A stretch of DNA of 64,000 nt from Monocercomonoides exilis (lineage: Eukaryota; Preaxostyla; Oxymonadida; Polymastigidae): NCBI GenBank assembly GCA_001643675.2, contig LSRY02000035.1:868001-932000 (forward strand). Reading direction: 5' to 3'. The notes beneath the pieces are model-generated. The model searched no databases, was not told the origin of the DNA, and saw only the letters and a program-made list of their open reading frames with translations. A program made the position numbers and the translations under genes. Shown one piece after another: positions 9,401 to 17,737 of the stretch. Every line of letters begins with the position of its first letter. Within the stretch, counting starts at the first letter, position 1.

Positions 9401-11045
9401 GTCTCCATTGACAGCATATGTATTCACTGGCCAATCAGGATTGAAAACAGGAGTTGGAATGGATCTTTATGATGCTTATCCAGAAGCAAGAGAAATTTGG
9501 GACAAATGCGATGCTCACTTTATGGATCAGCTTGGCGTTTCGCTCTTGAAGATTATTCGTGAAAACCCAGTATCATACAAAGTTGACTTTACAGACGGAG
9601 AAAGAGGAAAAGAGCTGCGCAAGAAGTTTATGAATCTGAGAGTTACTGACGACGATGAGGTGATGAAAGAGGTGCATGCAATTGATCCAACAATCGATGC
9701 ACGCGCATTCCCAACAGTCAACGAAGATACAGCCCATTACACTTTCTACTCTCCAAATGGACTTCTGAACATGACTCACTTTGCTCAGCCAATCATCATC
9801 ATCTACGAGTATGTTGCTTTGGCTATTCTGAATGCACAGAAAGAGAAGAGCGGAGGAAAAGACAGCAAGCACAAAGTGAATCATCTGTTCTGCGGACATT
9901 CATTGGGTGAATACTGTGCACTGACCGCAGTTGGTGGCATTGCACCTGCCCACGAAATGGCCATGGTGTGCTTCATCAGAGGAATGGTGATGCAGACGTG
10001 TGTGCCTCGTGACAGAATCACCCACATGACAGACTACGGAATGGCAGCTGTGTCTCCACTGCGTGTTGCTTCGTGGTTCAAGATTGAGCATCTGAGGAAA
10101 GTGATGGAATGCACCATCAACGCCTGCGGAGGCAGACTCCTTCAGATTGTGAACTACAACGTCTACAACGACCAGTATGTTGTGTCAGGTGAGCGATATG
10201 CCATCTGGCAATTGGGACTTGCACTGACCCACGTCGAAGAAGAAAGCAGAAAGAGACTCGACAACCCGAAGTCGAAGCTGAGCGGAGAAGCACTCGCTGA
10301 TTCAGTATTGGCTGATATTGAAACTGTGTGCTATGAGCATATCTTCCAACATCCATTCACTCAAACTCCACTCGAAGTGCCACGTACAACATCTGTGATG
10401 CCTCTGAAGGGTATTGACATGCCATTCCATTCTCGCCTTCTGAGAAAAGTGGTTCCATTGTTCCGATCATTCCTTGACTCCAGACTGCCAACAGTTGACA
10501 AATTCGATTATGCAGGCACATTGGTTGGGAGATTCATCACCAACACATACAGCAAAGAAGTGTTCTCTTTGAATCTTCCATATGTGAGACAGATCTTAGC
10601 AGTGACTGGATCACCTTATCTTCGCGATGCCATGGGACAGCTTGTCGATGAAAGCATGAACGAGATGGTGATGAGATATGAAATGAATGCAGCTGTGAAG
10701 AAAGAAGGAGAAGCAGCCAAGCAGAGATTCCCGCAGTGGCTGAGCATGACACCCAACGAGCGCTGTCGTCTGATTCTCAGAGAATCCCTTTCCTACCAGT
10801 TTGCCTCGCCTGTGCAGTGGATTGATGCCCAGAACACGCTGATGGGCAGCAAGATTAAGAGAGTTGTTGAGATCGGCCCATCAAAGACACTCTCAACAAT
10901 GTTCTCAAAGTCTATTTTGAAGGCCAAAGCAAGCGCAGAAGGAGACAGAAAGGCATTGATCAAGGAATTAGACCAGATTTCTGTATTTACATTCAGCACA
11001 GATAAAGATGCACTTATGAAAATGGCTGAAGAAGAGACCGAGTAA
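447..11045 (+). CDS. Highly reducing type I polyketide synthase with C-terminal fungal-FAS-type malonyl/palmitoyl transferase domain
   Basis: Single 3,532-residue frame without introns; Met7 is an alternative start, just before the first KS motif. Domains in order, with key residues seen. KS: Cys191 in DTACSS, His327 in ESHGTGT, His367 in NVGHLEP. AT: Ser655 in GHSLGE; the substrate loop reads PMHSQ rather than HAFH or YASH. DH: His1013 in the HxxxGxxxxP motif and Asp1219 in FLDSCLQ. MT: EVGAGTGG at about 1585. ER: HAATGGVG at 2227. KR: Tyr2588 in QANYASAN, with the Ser also present; the nucleotide loop reads TAGTAGFS, less glycine-rich than usual. ACP: Ser2868 in GLDSL. A Ser/Ala linker follows, then an MPT domain: Ser3152 in GHSLGEY, Arg3178 in IRGMVMQ, His3328 in MPFHS. 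The last ~90 residues (from about 3450, YQFASPVQW and VVEIGPS) match the segment that opens fungal FAS alpha. The order up to ACP is that of fungal reducing PKSs. No thioesterase or reductive release domain is seen. Domain identity is secure; product and release route are inferred. Confidence 0.95.
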   Translation: MACFWNMSSDELLGPQDPVAVVGLGARLPGGANSPEQFWKLLLEGYDGISDIPKERWDGAYFHDPENLGLVGKSIQNKGGFLKGYNIDEIDLKFFYLSPREAKTLDPNQRLLLEVTYETFENAGVPLEHISGSRTGVFVGISATDYSHLQFPDINTIDVHTQTGVSTSINANRLSYFYNLIGPSFIVDTACSSTLVALNCACQSMRTRECDSALCGAVNLMMYPEISIGFSKLGVLSPDGHCKAFDAKANGYVRSEGCGMVLLKRLSDAERDGNRIYAVIRGTHVGSDGHYQQQMTSPSEQQQAVVLREILKKSSIQSADVGYVESHGTGTFVGDPIECRSVSSVLNIGRKDDEHILIGSVKSNVGHLEPAAGIVSIIKVSMCLKEKMIPATISVKKPNPNIDMQKLNLKIVTSHMKYPEGRNGMPRTAVISAFGFGGTNGGCVMQEYTGNKGLKDVPSGLKEIEREELFILSARSVDALKGYAKKLAEFMSSHSCPPIQHIAYTLGCHRTQHKQCRLAFIARSKEEAVKELNAFVNDEKDTGAVQTRFTSMMPSEKKRKLCLVYCGQGSQWFGMGRALYRENVVFREWMDRIDNCLKEAGADYSIVEEIITGTEETSHVDQVEYLQPIFFAIQVCVYKVMEAAGLKPDAVVGHSLGEIAAAHVSGALSIEDATKVAWERAKGQKFCNGMGHMAAVTGEYADLKRLIEGRGVDIAGHNAPTRWNISGETAGMDEVERIATEGEETPVRVRRLLVDEPMHSQFVDLIHDQLVGGLKNIVPQRPTIPLISTYTPQQKDFKMDGKYWWASLRSPVQFMDAILEMVRRTSAESDAEEEEAEKEGEEEGEDNSHHDHRETEWVFLECGPHNVLRTFLGEIMGSEGKPFIYVPTLLRKAENERLLMLRTLANMFSLGYNLDLKNSVFIPYNTYYETKARVLFEESSLSTKEDVPQYYYVPNLPLYAWARTKCWNESPVQHEHRLGSSDNHPIARIRQDTLNPCWQSDISTSHIPWVVDHCLQGNIVVPGVTFVECILTCGRRVFGDRPFWLRNVHFKNAFYMNKGDVMRVNISLDPIYKEGSRSSTVDAYNVTLSSRVLPKGEYQVNCAVVIEAEDSIAEKEKAAVKKVPGLPPNFQISHPSQAFDDIDLDAFRKLCPIEIPTDQFFSQLWEDGLELRRQLRLCRKIWINDRNNPLMSIAYIEVNPETTEEELGRWGFMYPPFLDSCLQSGLSAREKRGAFFPVEAYRARFARSVPKTARHCWALSRKDPVTGRLSMTCCDDEGKVYGSLQDVLIRYLESGKRGTKLGMIGGTETPVFEHKWEYLSTIPAHGIEEETGDSPLPSPEDPAFVASCDDMMRKIGAEFHTQEMADVIIPLNNMLTNAIVLEVFRTKLNLWKQEAELIRSKKIDVSAIKAVPVKQLAESVNILPFYHRLFLLLCRYLSEAGYLALSLIPEAQQKAKSEPTFFIENYVAAPLAPFFHDETQPLPHNEDCEALTAEILSRFPQMRPSTMLMMDVGRKMKDVIVDGEKAVTLIFKDKGLADAVYRDDGEVRTFNYVAQGVLACLIKTMKEKEKKEGEATSDKPLKILEVGAGTGGTTAYLMELLDPLTTTYTYTDISASFFGTAKQRFARYASFMNFKTLNIEEQPIEQGFEPHSQDIIVAANVVHATTDLSVTLSHIQQLLKPGGHLILLEALNGLRWLDIVFGLTDGWWALQDKQFRQHPLLTPAMWTDILKRSGFESSHVFSEWKEFGTNGARMGRVGIPVAQTPKTSQKQKEELQASMNAKQEETLKKIQTEAPTTSAIVFAEERNVVSGAVISSLLRDGHYVIAALKQKTQLSSADFLKEICTKPVDHSKNHLLLSQNEISVLAANFHVMFVEEAATSRAGYDAIFKHITEASKPPVVSIVHGWSLDLPAMADTEKEIMQGFELNVYSPLYLVHTLSDVSKTSAVSSHITTWGVTQGVWTVDGASRPGTVGVGQATLWGLNRCILNELGSVHPRSIDLSLHPDQTELDSFISVIVSTAFDAKTKCNSVVSSSSQTAETSAVVPLYETEIAIRGNKCFAQRLIQHQHSDELHLINQIAPSSEGCYALTTPTNNKLILEERKRLDVIPAGEVEVHVAASGIVYRDIMMWSGRLPENARQGSNVGLEFAGVVSRVGEGVTNVAVGDRVFGVGRECASSYTVVHSTNIGKAPSTYSWDQLGGIGLELITAYYSLVTVGRMKKGDYVLIHAATGGVGMCALSLCRCFGAIPICTTRSEMKKRFLEYMGVKHIVSSEDTSFCEKARALTPNGRGVDIVLNSLPGQENIHAGLAALAKGGRFVEIGKVDLYGGTMISLQPFIGNVSYNVVAIDQKILDDDDQLGPIFEDCSKLLFEGTFIPPPITSYPLSQAEDAYNFFKEGKHIGKVVLSPVSLSFAPTAIPPVRSILPLSSQGSYILSDGTYLVTAGTAGFSFELAVGLLERGAKHLALSSRSGAGDINRQRQFEALRKKYGAEVRVFSCDSSSAEQTREMLAEIRRSMPPLRGLIHGAMLLHDGYMINLDHKAFFEVLGPKSLGAWLLHDDTVKHNDPIEQFIVLSSLNVVVGTHGQANYASANMFLDGLVQHRRAQGLPAMSVQWGVLGGVGYVHRNSSTLGANMSQFGFRAFSPQWANRMLHTCLEAQADIEEEHVGNLPAERALSAALAQQQADAFKSIPVGLLPASLRPENEASHPSHFFEGAHNRNNIVAARKVFRFPSSVPTSVGVFNVSWEPLFEFMSALPETGRFKYIKQELEKDLQMSGKKKKSGGSEGLSVTEKGLAGLMDDGADSTGAGESSLDESLTVSEKLKTITSEEEAIAFLSRAIAAQSAQVLGISSSETISLDVPLSQYGLDSLTAVEMKNWTEKQVKVDIPVVDFVRGPSSDQLAHSMLTKFYESYGRPKASAAQAEASDSSKAATSSHPSASASSASASAASSASSSAFDSASGGATISVDKDAPVLEEKEEEKPKRKSPLTAYVFTGQSGLKTGVGMDLYDAYPEAREIWDKCDAHFMDQLGVSLLKIIRENPVSYKVDFTDGERGKELRKKFMNLRVTDDDEVMKEVHAIDPTIDARAFPTVNEDTAHYTFYSPNGLLNMTHFAQPIIIIYEYVALAILNAQKEKSGGKDSKHKVNHLFCGHSLGEYCALTAVGGIAPAHEMAMVCFIRGMVMQTCVPRDRITHMTDYGMAAVSPLRVASWFKIEHLRKVMECTINACGGRLLQIVNYNVYNDQYVVSGERYAIWQLGLALTHVEEESRKRLDNPKSKLSGEALADSVLADIETVCYEHIFQHPFTQTPLEVPRTTSVMPLKGIDMPFHSRLLRKVVPLFRSFLDSRLPTVDKFDYAGTLVGRFITNTYSKEVFSLNLPYVRQILAVTGSPYLRDAMGQLVDESMNEMVMRYEMNAAVKKEGEAAKQRFPQWLSMTPNERCRLILRESLSYQFASPVQWIDAQNTLMGSKIKRVVEIGPSKTLSTMFSKSILKAKASAEGDRKALIKELDQISVFTFSTDKDALMKMAEEETE

Positions 11046-11424
11046 AACAAAGGAAATTACAAATAAATTTAACCAATGAGAAAAATTAAAAACTAAGTTC
11101 TGTAAAATTTACAAAAGTCATTTGTCTCTATTTACCTTTTTTGATAAATCATTTCTTTTCTCGTTCTCAATCATATCAATAGCTTAGATCTCTAAAGAAT
11201 ATACGTATTATTCACTTTAGTCTTCACTCCATTTTACCAATTATTTTTGTGTTTTCTATTAATGATTTCAGCGGATTGTATTTTAGCGATATTTAACCAA
11301 CAACGCGCATTCGAAATCATGAATATTTAATTGTTATTTTTATATCTTACCAAGTCTCATTAAACATTTTTGTTCATTATTTTGGGAATTAAGATCAACA
11401 ATAAGTTTAGATTCAAAATTTTTT
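11046..11424. other. Spacer between PKS and POP1
   Basis: A/T-rich sequence that must contain the PKS 3' end and the POP1 promoter, because both genes point the same way. Several in-frame TAA codons follow the PKS stop within 60 bases, so the stop position is safe. No other feature seen. Confidence 0.5.
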
Positions 11425-14400
11425 ATGGATGATGAATTTGTTCTTCCTTCCAAGCTGAATATTGATGATTTTTTATCGGTTATATTTAAATTTCATAAGA
11501 TTTTTTAAAATCAATTTATTCTTTATGCTTAAACACGATTTTAAATCGAAAAATTTGAATTTATTTCAGGCTCGGCAACAAGAGATCGAACAATTAAAGC
11601 AACTTATTAGAGCGGTATGATATATATTTTTGAAAATTTACATTTTGGCTTTTTTATTTTTTTTGTGATTTACAGAAAAGAAGAGAGAAAAATACTCGTT
11701 CTTTCCAAACTTTGCCTCGTTTTCTCAGAAGAAGGACACAAAGTCACAACCTTCATCGTGTTCCAGCATCAATAAGATGCTGGGCAGAAAAAGAATTTAA
11801 GGCGAGCCCCCCAAATCATCACCCACCGTCAAGGAAGAAAAGAAGATTTACAAATCATCTACTTCATCCTGATTACCGTTGGGCAAGAGAAAGCGTCGAA
11901 GATCGAAAGTTGGATCCAACACAACAGTCTTTGATAACACCTTCAAGCAGCTCAGAAGAAAAGACTTATCTGGATATTCACAACACCAATAGAGGTGTTT
12001 GGCTTGAAACTCACATATGGCATGCAAAAAGATTTCATATGGAAAACAAATGGGGATTTATGCTTGCAAAAAGTCCGACATGCAAATCATACACACAAAT
12101 ACATAAAGCACTATCTGAAGGTTGTGTGCTTCATGATGCTTCATATCTTACTCCTCTTCGAGTAAAAGCATCTCATGCAGAACTAGAGGCACTGTTGAAA
12201 AAGTCTGTTTATTGTGAAACCTGTGATTTTTCCGATACGTTATTTCTTGCGGGAGGGCGAGAAGTTCTTGGCCTGCTTCATTGGAGTAAAGGAGATAATG
12301 ATTTTTCAGGTCCTGCTCCAGATGGAATAATAGGAAGAGTTGGTATCATGTACGGATATGAATTGCCGAATGAAAACAACGATAATCAAAGCACTTCATC
12401 TGCAGCGGACTCGTTGGATTCTCTTCCGTTGAACGGATCATCATCTTCTTCATCTGAACAGGAATTTGACATTAATACTTCAACTTCTTCTTCTCCTGCA
12501 CCTTCGGTTTTGTTTTGGATCCATCCAACAATGCGCGCAGAAGCTATAGCTGCTCTCGTTCTGTGTGCAGTTGAAATAGAGAAAGAACGGATGCTCAAAG
12601 AATCAGCGGAAGAAATGCAGAATCAACAGCAACCGATGGACGAAAAAGAGTCAGCTGCGGAGAAATTGCAAAGCAAAATGAGAAAACGACTACGACTGTC
12701 ATTTCCGCGACTGCAAAAGCCGCTTAGCCAAGCGGTTCCATCGCCTTTAAACAAATTGAGGAGAAAGAAGCTTCGGTCAAGTTCGAGAAAAAGTGCAAGA
12801 GACTCAAACCAAATTAGAAAGGCATCACATGCAGAAACTTGGTATGCGGGGAATTTTTCGATTGCGGATGAAAGAAAGAGGCTATGCAGATTTCAGCTGA
12901 GAGGAGCGCAGGCGCTGCTTATGCTCCAGACAACTTTGTCACCATTTACAGTTAGACCTGATGATGAAGGCAACCAATTCTCAAATCAATCTTCGCTTTG
13001 CAATTCTTCTTCTATTCTTTCGTTGACTGACGACACATTCATCCAATCTTCACTTCACTCATTGCATCAATCGCTAATCACATCATTGCCTCCTCAAATT
13101 CAGACTCCCTCATTCCGTCAGAGCCTTCTTCGTCAGCTGGAGCAGTGGCGCACTCTGCTCTTTCTCCCATCTTCATCATTTCTCACACCGCAGCGCTGTA
13201 TCCTGCCATTCACTGTGACTGACCCGCGGCTTCGCTTGTCTGTCTCCGTCTTTTCATCATCCAAGAAAAGGGCAGCATTTCGTCTACCGACTGCTGTTCT
13301 CAGAGCACTCGCATTTCTGGCGCAAACAACGAACGAAGTTGTGTTGAGAGAATGGGTGGGCAAATGGGCAGAGCAGAAGAGATACAAGCAGCAGAATCCA
13401 AAAGAGTTCTCAAAGGTGAAAGAGGAACCAACAGTGGGTGCGATGGCTCCACTTCCAAATGGCCTTCCTCAGCCTGCTCAGAAGCGAAGGTTCGTTTTGC
13501 CAGATGATGATGAAGCAACCGAGGAGTTTTGCTGTTATGCCACTTCTCCCTCAAAGTGGATTGGCGGAATGACGCAGCATCGTCCATCTGAAGAATCTTC
13601 AGATGCTTCCTCCTCTTCTTCTTGTTCAATGTCTGTTGATGATCCTGCGTTAAGCGTCAAGTCTACTTCGGCTGCTCCTGAACGTTCTGCTCAAACAGCT
13701 GCAGTTGCCTCTCAATCATCCTTGACAAGCAAAGGTAGTAATCTGATTCCTCTTGTCAGTCCTCTTCATACTTCTTCACTTCTGTCGTGGATGTCATCTC
13801 CTGACCATTTTATAAGAACATCGCTTCTTTCCGAAATGAAATCAATGAATGTGATAAAGGCATCACAATCATCATCATCTTTTTCTTCTTCTGATGCTTC
13901 AACAGTCAATGATGAAATTTCCAATGGATCAGACTTGCAGCAACAACATTCGAAAGCTCAAACTTCTTCTGCATCTGTTTCTTCTTCTTTTTCTTCTTCC
14001 ACTTCAGTTAAAAACCATGTTTCTCTTCCATATTCAACGAATGCCTCAATTTCTCAGATGTTTATCGTTGCAGATGAATGCATTTCTGATTGGGTTCACA
14101 GAAGAACATACAGATTTGAGGAGAAAAAGAAGCAAAAAGCGAAAACGAAGGAAAAGCGAAGAAAAGCGAAAGAAGAAATAAGATTGAGGAAAAAAGAAAA
14201 AGCAAAGAAAAGGAAGGAAAAATTGAAGAAGAATAAGCAAAATTCTTCAGTTCAAAATGATGTTGTATCAAAGGATGCAACAACGCAGCCTGCAAATGCA
14301 TCTGAAGCAAAAACCGGAGAAATGGAAATAGAAATGAAAGATGAGGCTGAAAATGCATCTGATTTGCAATCAACGACGAAAGAAGTTGAATCTGGTACCA

Positions 14401-17400
14401 TTCAGCCAAAAGAAAAGGATGTGAAAAAGCAGCAAAAAAGACCCACATCTAAAGTTGTTTCGCAAAATAACAAACCGAAAGTCAATCAAAACAATTCAAT
14501 AACATCTTCTTCATCAACAATGGCTTTGGAGGAAGCTCCCTCAAAAGAGCCACAACCTCAGCATCGCAATCCTCCAAGCAGATATCCAGTCACACGGTGG
14601 AACCCTCCACAGCACCCGCTCTGCCTTACTCCATCTATCCTCGTTGTGCAACAGCCTGGCGTCTATATTCCGAAATTGTATGCAATTACCTCGCAAATAC
14701 AAACAAACGAAGACGGAAGCGTTACAGTTTTGGATGATGCTGAAAGGAAAAAGCTGAAGAACAAGAGGAAGAAAGAGAGGAAAAGAGCAAAGATGGAAAG
14801 GGAAATGGAAGAATTGACAAGGAAAAAGAATGAACAAAAAGGTCAAAGCAAAGAATCGAAAAACAAAACAGGAGCAGCTAAATCGCAAAAAAAGAATATG
14901 AGCAAAACAACGGAAGATACTCATTCAAAAGAAGATGAAGAGAAAATGGCTGAGAAAGAGAAGCTCGAAAAGGAGAAGAAAGAATTGGAAGCATCCATTT
15001 TGAAGGGACTTCTTCCAGAAAAGCCAAAAGTGAATGAGAAAAAAGGAAAGAATAACCAAAAAAGAAACAAGAATCAGCAACTCATTGTTCATTTGGAAGA
15101 CGACACAAAAGAAATAAAGTCAAATGAAACACAAACAAAAAAACGGAGTGCGAGTAAATCAAACGAAAGATCAGCTGCAGAAATTCAAGAAAAGAATATG
15201 TCCAAAGATTCATCTGGAAATGTCAATTCTTCGGAATTGATCCGAGACTCAAGTTATTCACAGAAAAAAGATGTTCATTCAAAGACAGTTTCTTTATCTT
15301 CATCAAATGATCAGAATTCGAAACATTTCTTTTCTGCTTTATCTTCGCCTCATTTTTCGTCTTCTTCCTTTTCTGAGACACAGCCATTGCTTCCTCTGGG
15401 TGGTGTGGATGTTATTCTCCCTTCACAATTTTCACTTCCATTCTTTCATTCGTTTGTGAAGGCTGGAGCTCTTCCGATTGGAATCGATGATGTTGAGTGG
15501 CTGAATGTTGATTCGTCTTCAGTCGGAATATGCACAAAATGTGAAGATTCAACATTGACTGATACAGACAGAACTTTATCTTTGTCGTCGCCTTCATCTT
15601 CATGTGATCCTTCAAATACCACAATTACAACAGAAAACTGTTCTACTCAAAATACTTTGCAATTATCGCAAACGACCAATTGTTTCAGTCAACCAACACT
15701 TTTATTCCCACTGTCTGCGCCAACATTTTTACCTGACACAGCTTCATTCTCTCGTCTATCTGCTTTGGAACATTATAAGCTTTTGGCCAAGCATGCAAGT
15801 CGGCCACCTTCTGCTCGCATAAATTACGAGAAAAAAGGAATTGACTTTCCATTTACGTGCGAATGGAAGCTTCTTTTTAGTGAGGAAGAAGCAAACGACA
15901 ATCAAAACAATTCATTAAATGCAATTGCAATGAGATCAGAGCCAGCCAAAGAAAATGCATCATCCGCAATCATTCAATCAAATTCTGAAGAGGAAGCAAG
16001 TACAGTGGAACATTTAAGCCACGAAAAGAAAGAGTTGCTAACAGACAGCGAACTTACACGAAGATTGGAGGAGAGAGAGAAAATGGAGCGGAGATACGAG
16101 GCAATGAAAAGGCAACTTAAAAAGGTCGAAAAATTAAGAGCTATTAGACGAGCCCGTCTGGGAGTTGAGAGACAAGATATTAGAGTTATTTATAAGAATT
16201 TGAAAAAAGAAGAAACAAAGAAAGAAGATGAAAAAATAAAAGAAGTTGTTGAAGTTAAAAAAGCTTTTGTTGAAGAAACAAAAAATATGGAAGAAGAAAA
16301 ACAACATAACGACAAAGACACAGAAAGAAATGCAGTTTCAAATGACGTTTCACAAGCAACAACCGAACCAGAAGCAAAAACTTTGTCAGCTGGTGTAAAT
16401 GCGAAAATTGACTCAAACTCAGAAGAGAGATCAGATAAAGCATTGTCGCTTCAGCCAACATCAATTTCTTTGGAAGTGAAAGATGTTCCTTTACCTGATA
16501 ATCCTTCTCCATTTGGTGGTAAAACAGATTCTTACATTCTTCCTCCTCCACCAATCGTCAAAGTTACGTTGTCTCCTCCTCCTCAGCCACTCACAGTAAT
16601 TCTACCATTTTACAAAGAAGCTTTTGTCAGGCCATATGAACTCGATGAGAGAGTGCTGATGAGGATGGCAGAGTACAAATGGAACGAAAAAAAAACAAAT
16701 GTGCCAGCGTCTTTGACAGGTAGCGCTGAACAAATGTGTTTAAAGAAAGCTGAAATACACAAAAATAAGATAACTGTAATCAGAAATATGTTGTTTCTTT
16801 CTTCTGTTTTCCCCGTTATTTCGAAATTTCATCCAATCCATCGAACTTTTCCAAATCGAAAAGGAGGTTTATATACTGATCCAATAATTAAAGATTCTTC
16901 CACAAAAAGAAAAGAAGACGATAAATCAAACAAAGAATCAAATGAATATGAAGATGAGATCGAAACGGATTTACTGAATGCAGAAGTGGCAGATATATCA
17001 TTCATTAAACCTATGAAACGATCAACTTTTGAACAGTTATCAGAAAAAGATTTGACAGAGAATATTAATAAGTCTTCAAGCATAAAACAGGATCGCTCAG
17101 AGGAATCTGACATTACTTCTGTTACGTCTTTCATTTCTTCAGCTAATACAGAGATGTCTTTTTGTACCACCTCTTCTCCACAATCCAACGATCATAAATT
17201 GGAATGCTTTGAAAGGACTGATCAATCAAATGTTTCTGCTGATATTTTCTCCACATCAAGCACAGATGAAAGTGTTTTTCAGAGAATGCCTTCTTTTTCA
17301 CTTGTTGCAGTATCGATTCGTTGCCTTTGTGGATCGTTGCCACCATATTCGCAAATATTTTCCCCACTTATTACAGATCACATTGCATTTTCATTATCGG

Positions 17401-17737
17401 GATATAATTGGAGGGGTGTGGATATTTCCAAAAAAGAACAACGAAGAAGACGAATGATGCTCGGCTTTGTTTTATCCGGGCATCATTCATTTTTGCATGG
17501 TGGAATCAGCGTTGGAATTGGCTTTGTTTCCGCGAGGAGATTATGGAAGCATCAGGAGATGGTAAATTCTTTAAGGTTAGCAATTGTTTATATTTTTATT
17601 TATTTGCTTTAACTTAGTTTTTATTTTCTATTTTTAGGAAAAGCAGTGATAACCCTGAGCATTTTCATTTGGCTCTTGTTCAACCTCCAAATTCTTCGGC
17701 TCTTTTTCCTGTAAATCTAACCATAACAGCATTATGA
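11425..17737 (+). CDS. POP1: Ribonuclease P/MRP protein subunit POP1
   Basis: Large protein subunit of RNase P and RNase MRP, which mature tRNA and rRNA precursors. I resolve four exons: 11425-11478, 11570-11614, 11676-17575 and 17638-17737. Phases agree throughout, giving 2,032 residues. Two short exons restore the family N-terminus: exon 2 gives ARQQEIEQLK and exon 3 opens with RSFQTLPRFLRRR, which leads into the SHN-arginine RNA-binding motif. Further landmarks are ETHIWHAKRFHM (about 144-155), a POPLD-like block DVILPSQFSLPFF (about 1277), a CEWKLLF segment, and a C-terminal Gly-rich GISVGIGFVS block (about 1975). Exon 4 supplies the closing HLALVQPPNSS. The protein is about twice the length of human POP1, because Lys/Glu- and Ser-rich stretches (roughly 780-1260 and 1420-1560) separate the conserved blocks. 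The first intron has an unusual GTTATA donor, so exon 1 is the least certain part. Confidence 0.9.

Noticed and set aside
447-11045. PKS as fungal or bacterial contamination in the assembly
   Set aside because: It is embedded in the same A/T-rich spacer type and lies 380 bp from an intron-bearing POP1 gene on the same contig. Long-read spanning would settle it, but nothing in the sequence marks a junction.
11477-11482. GTTATA donor as evidence for a non-canonical splice class
   Set aside because: It still begins GT and only one case is seen; a misplaced exon 1 is as likely.
14046-14924. Minus-strand Phe/Leu-rich frames opposite POP1
   Set aside because: They are antisense translations of the Lys/Glu-rich coding runs and lack any conserved feature.
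17562-17637. GTAAAT at 17562 as the donor of the last POP1 intron
   Set aside because: It leaves the wrong phase for the final exon. The GTTAGC donor at 17576 gives a phase-correct join to HLALVQPPNSS.
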